A DNA stretch of 6,355 nt, taken from Myxococcaceae bacterium. GTDB lineage: Bacteria; Myxococcota; Myxococcia; Myxococcales; Myxococcaceae. The translations under genes were made by a program, and so were the position numbers. Below, in pieces: positions 5,707 through 6,355 of the stretch (the stretch's first letter is position 1; every line of letters begins with the position of its first letter). Location: NCBI GenBank assembly GCA_018262385.1, contig JAGSPQ010000295.1, positions 1-6,355 of the forward strand, in the 5' to 3' direction. The notes beneath the pieces were generated by a model, which was not told the origin of the DNA, ran no database searches, and saw only the letters and a program-made list of their open reading frames with translations.

Positions 5707-6355
5707 GCCGGGCGCTTCAACCCCAGCCGCGACATCCGGTAGACCACCGTCCTGCGCGGCAGGCCGAGCCGGGTCGCGGCGGCCGTCACGTTCCACCGGG
5801 TGCGGCCGAGCGCCTCGAGGAACAGCTCGCGCTCGGTCGCCTTCAGCGCGCCGCGCAGGCTGTCGACCGGGGCCTCGTGGGTCAGCCGCTCGGGCAGCGC
5901 GTCGCGGCCGATCTCGTCGCGCAGCGCCGCCCGCGACGCCCGGGTCACCACGTTCTTCAGCTCGCGCACGTTCCCCGGCCAGCGGTAGCGCACGAACAGC
6001 CCCTGCGCCTCGTCCGACAGCACCAGCCGCGGCCGCGCCAGCCGCGTCCGCACCAGCGAGAGGAAATGATCCGCCAGCGGCAGCACGTCGGCCGGACGAT
6101 CGGCGAGCGCCGGGATCTTCAGCCGCACCCCGAACAGCTCCGGATGCTGGTGCGGCTCGAGCGTCACCAGCAGCCGGCCCTTCGCCTGCTCGAGCACCCG
6201 CTGCAGCACCTCGGCGGCCAGCACTCCGGCCTCCCGCACCACCAGCGTGCCTCCGTTCAGCCCGGCGATCGCCCGCTCGAGCCCTTCGGTGTCGGCCGCA
6301 TGCACCGCCCTCGCACCTGATCCGCCGAGCACCCGCGCGAAGGTGGCCCGGCCCG
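5700..6355 (-). CDS. Degenerate NtrC-like AAA+ regulator with Fis-type HTH (N-terminus outside window)
   Basis: The visible 217 residues are the C-terminal part of a protein related to sigma-54 enhancer-binding proteins. The frame stays open to the right edge, so the start is not in the window; GTG 6332 is only an in-frame codon. Reading N to C, GRATFARVL at visible residues 1-9 resembles the end of a Walker A region (GK[ET]xxAR) with Lys changed to Arg. GGTLVVRE at 34-41 sits where the family has GGTLFLDE, so the Walker B Asp is gone. FGVRLKIPALADRPADVLPLADHFL follows (74-98), then the sensor II motif YRWPGNVRELKNVV (123-136), and a Fis-type helix-turn-helix near 173-212 (ERELFLEALGRTRWNVTAAA, LGLPRRTVVYRM). 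Only about 31 residues separate the Walker A-like and Walker B-like segments, where active members have roughly 55-60 including GAFTGA. Sigma-54 activation is therefore unlikely, while DNA binding looks preserved. Any N-terminal sensor or FHA domain is unseen. It converges on the fusion gene. Confidence 0.8.
   Translation of the reverse strand, partial: GRATFARVLGGSGARAVHAADTEGLERAIAGLNGGTLVVREAGVLAAEVLQRVLEQAKGRLLVTLEPHQHPELFGVRLKIPALADRPADVLPLADHFLSLVRTRLARPRLVLSDEAQGLFVRYRWPGNVRELKNVVTRASRAALRDEIGRDALPERLTHEAPVDSLRGALKATERELFLEALGRTRWNVTAAATRLGLPRRTVVYRMSRLGLKRPAR

Noticed and set aside
5119..5796. A 225-codon - strand open frame across the methyltransferase end
   Set aside because: Almost entirely Arg/Ala/Ser/Pro; antisense to a motif-rich methyltransferase.

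Overview
The window is a GC-rich, densely coded stretch of bacterial chromosome. Its strong G/C third-position bias, a PtsN homologue, a glycosyltransferase/methyltransferase fusion and an enhancer-binding-protein-like regulator together suggest a myxobacterium (Myxococcota/Deltaproteobacteria). That placement is inference; there is no rRNA or other phylogenetic marker. I see no tRNA, rRNA, insertion sequence, CRISPR array, attachment site or origin. No gap between genes exceeds about 35 bases.

Layout. (1) Bases 1-348, + strand: the 3' part of a PTS IIA(Ntr)/PtsN protein with its phospho-acceptor histidine. (2) Bases 349-1163, + strand: an unrecognised protein of about 271 residues, directly abutting ptsN and interrupted by an apparent one-base frameshift near 820-832. 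(3) Bases 4389-1188, - strand: a probable three-gene operon. It encodes a nucleotidyltransferase-fold protein (PF14907-like) that has lost its catalytic acidic pair, then UDP-glucose 6-dehydrogenase, then a UbiA-family decaprenyl-phosphate phosphoribosyltransferase. (4) Bases 4404-5690, + strand, divergent from the operon: a shrunken GT2 domain fused to an intact-looking SAM-dependent methyltransferase. (5) Bases 6355-5700, - strand, running off the right edge: the C-terminal part of a NtrC-like AAA+ regulator with a Fis-type HTH but no GAFTGA loop and a changed Walker B motif.

How the genes may work together. UDP-glucose dehydrogenase supplies UDP-glucuronate. The UbiA-family enzyme makes a polyprenyl-phosphate-linked phosphoribose. 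The fusion protein resembles dolichyl-phosphate-mannose-synthase-type GT2 enzymes joined to a methyltransferase. All three point to building or modifying a cell-envelope or secreted glycan. The nucleotidyltransferase-like protein and the degenerate regulator could be structural or regulatory partners, but nothing in the sequence shows it.

The most unusual feature is that three of the six proteins keep a recognisable fold while lacking signature catalytic residues. Other points worth a second look are a near-perfect 24-base inverted repeat directly in front of the ugd start, a palindrome holding both stop codons of the convergent pair at 5690/5700, and the head-to-head starts at 4389/4404 with almost no room for promoters.
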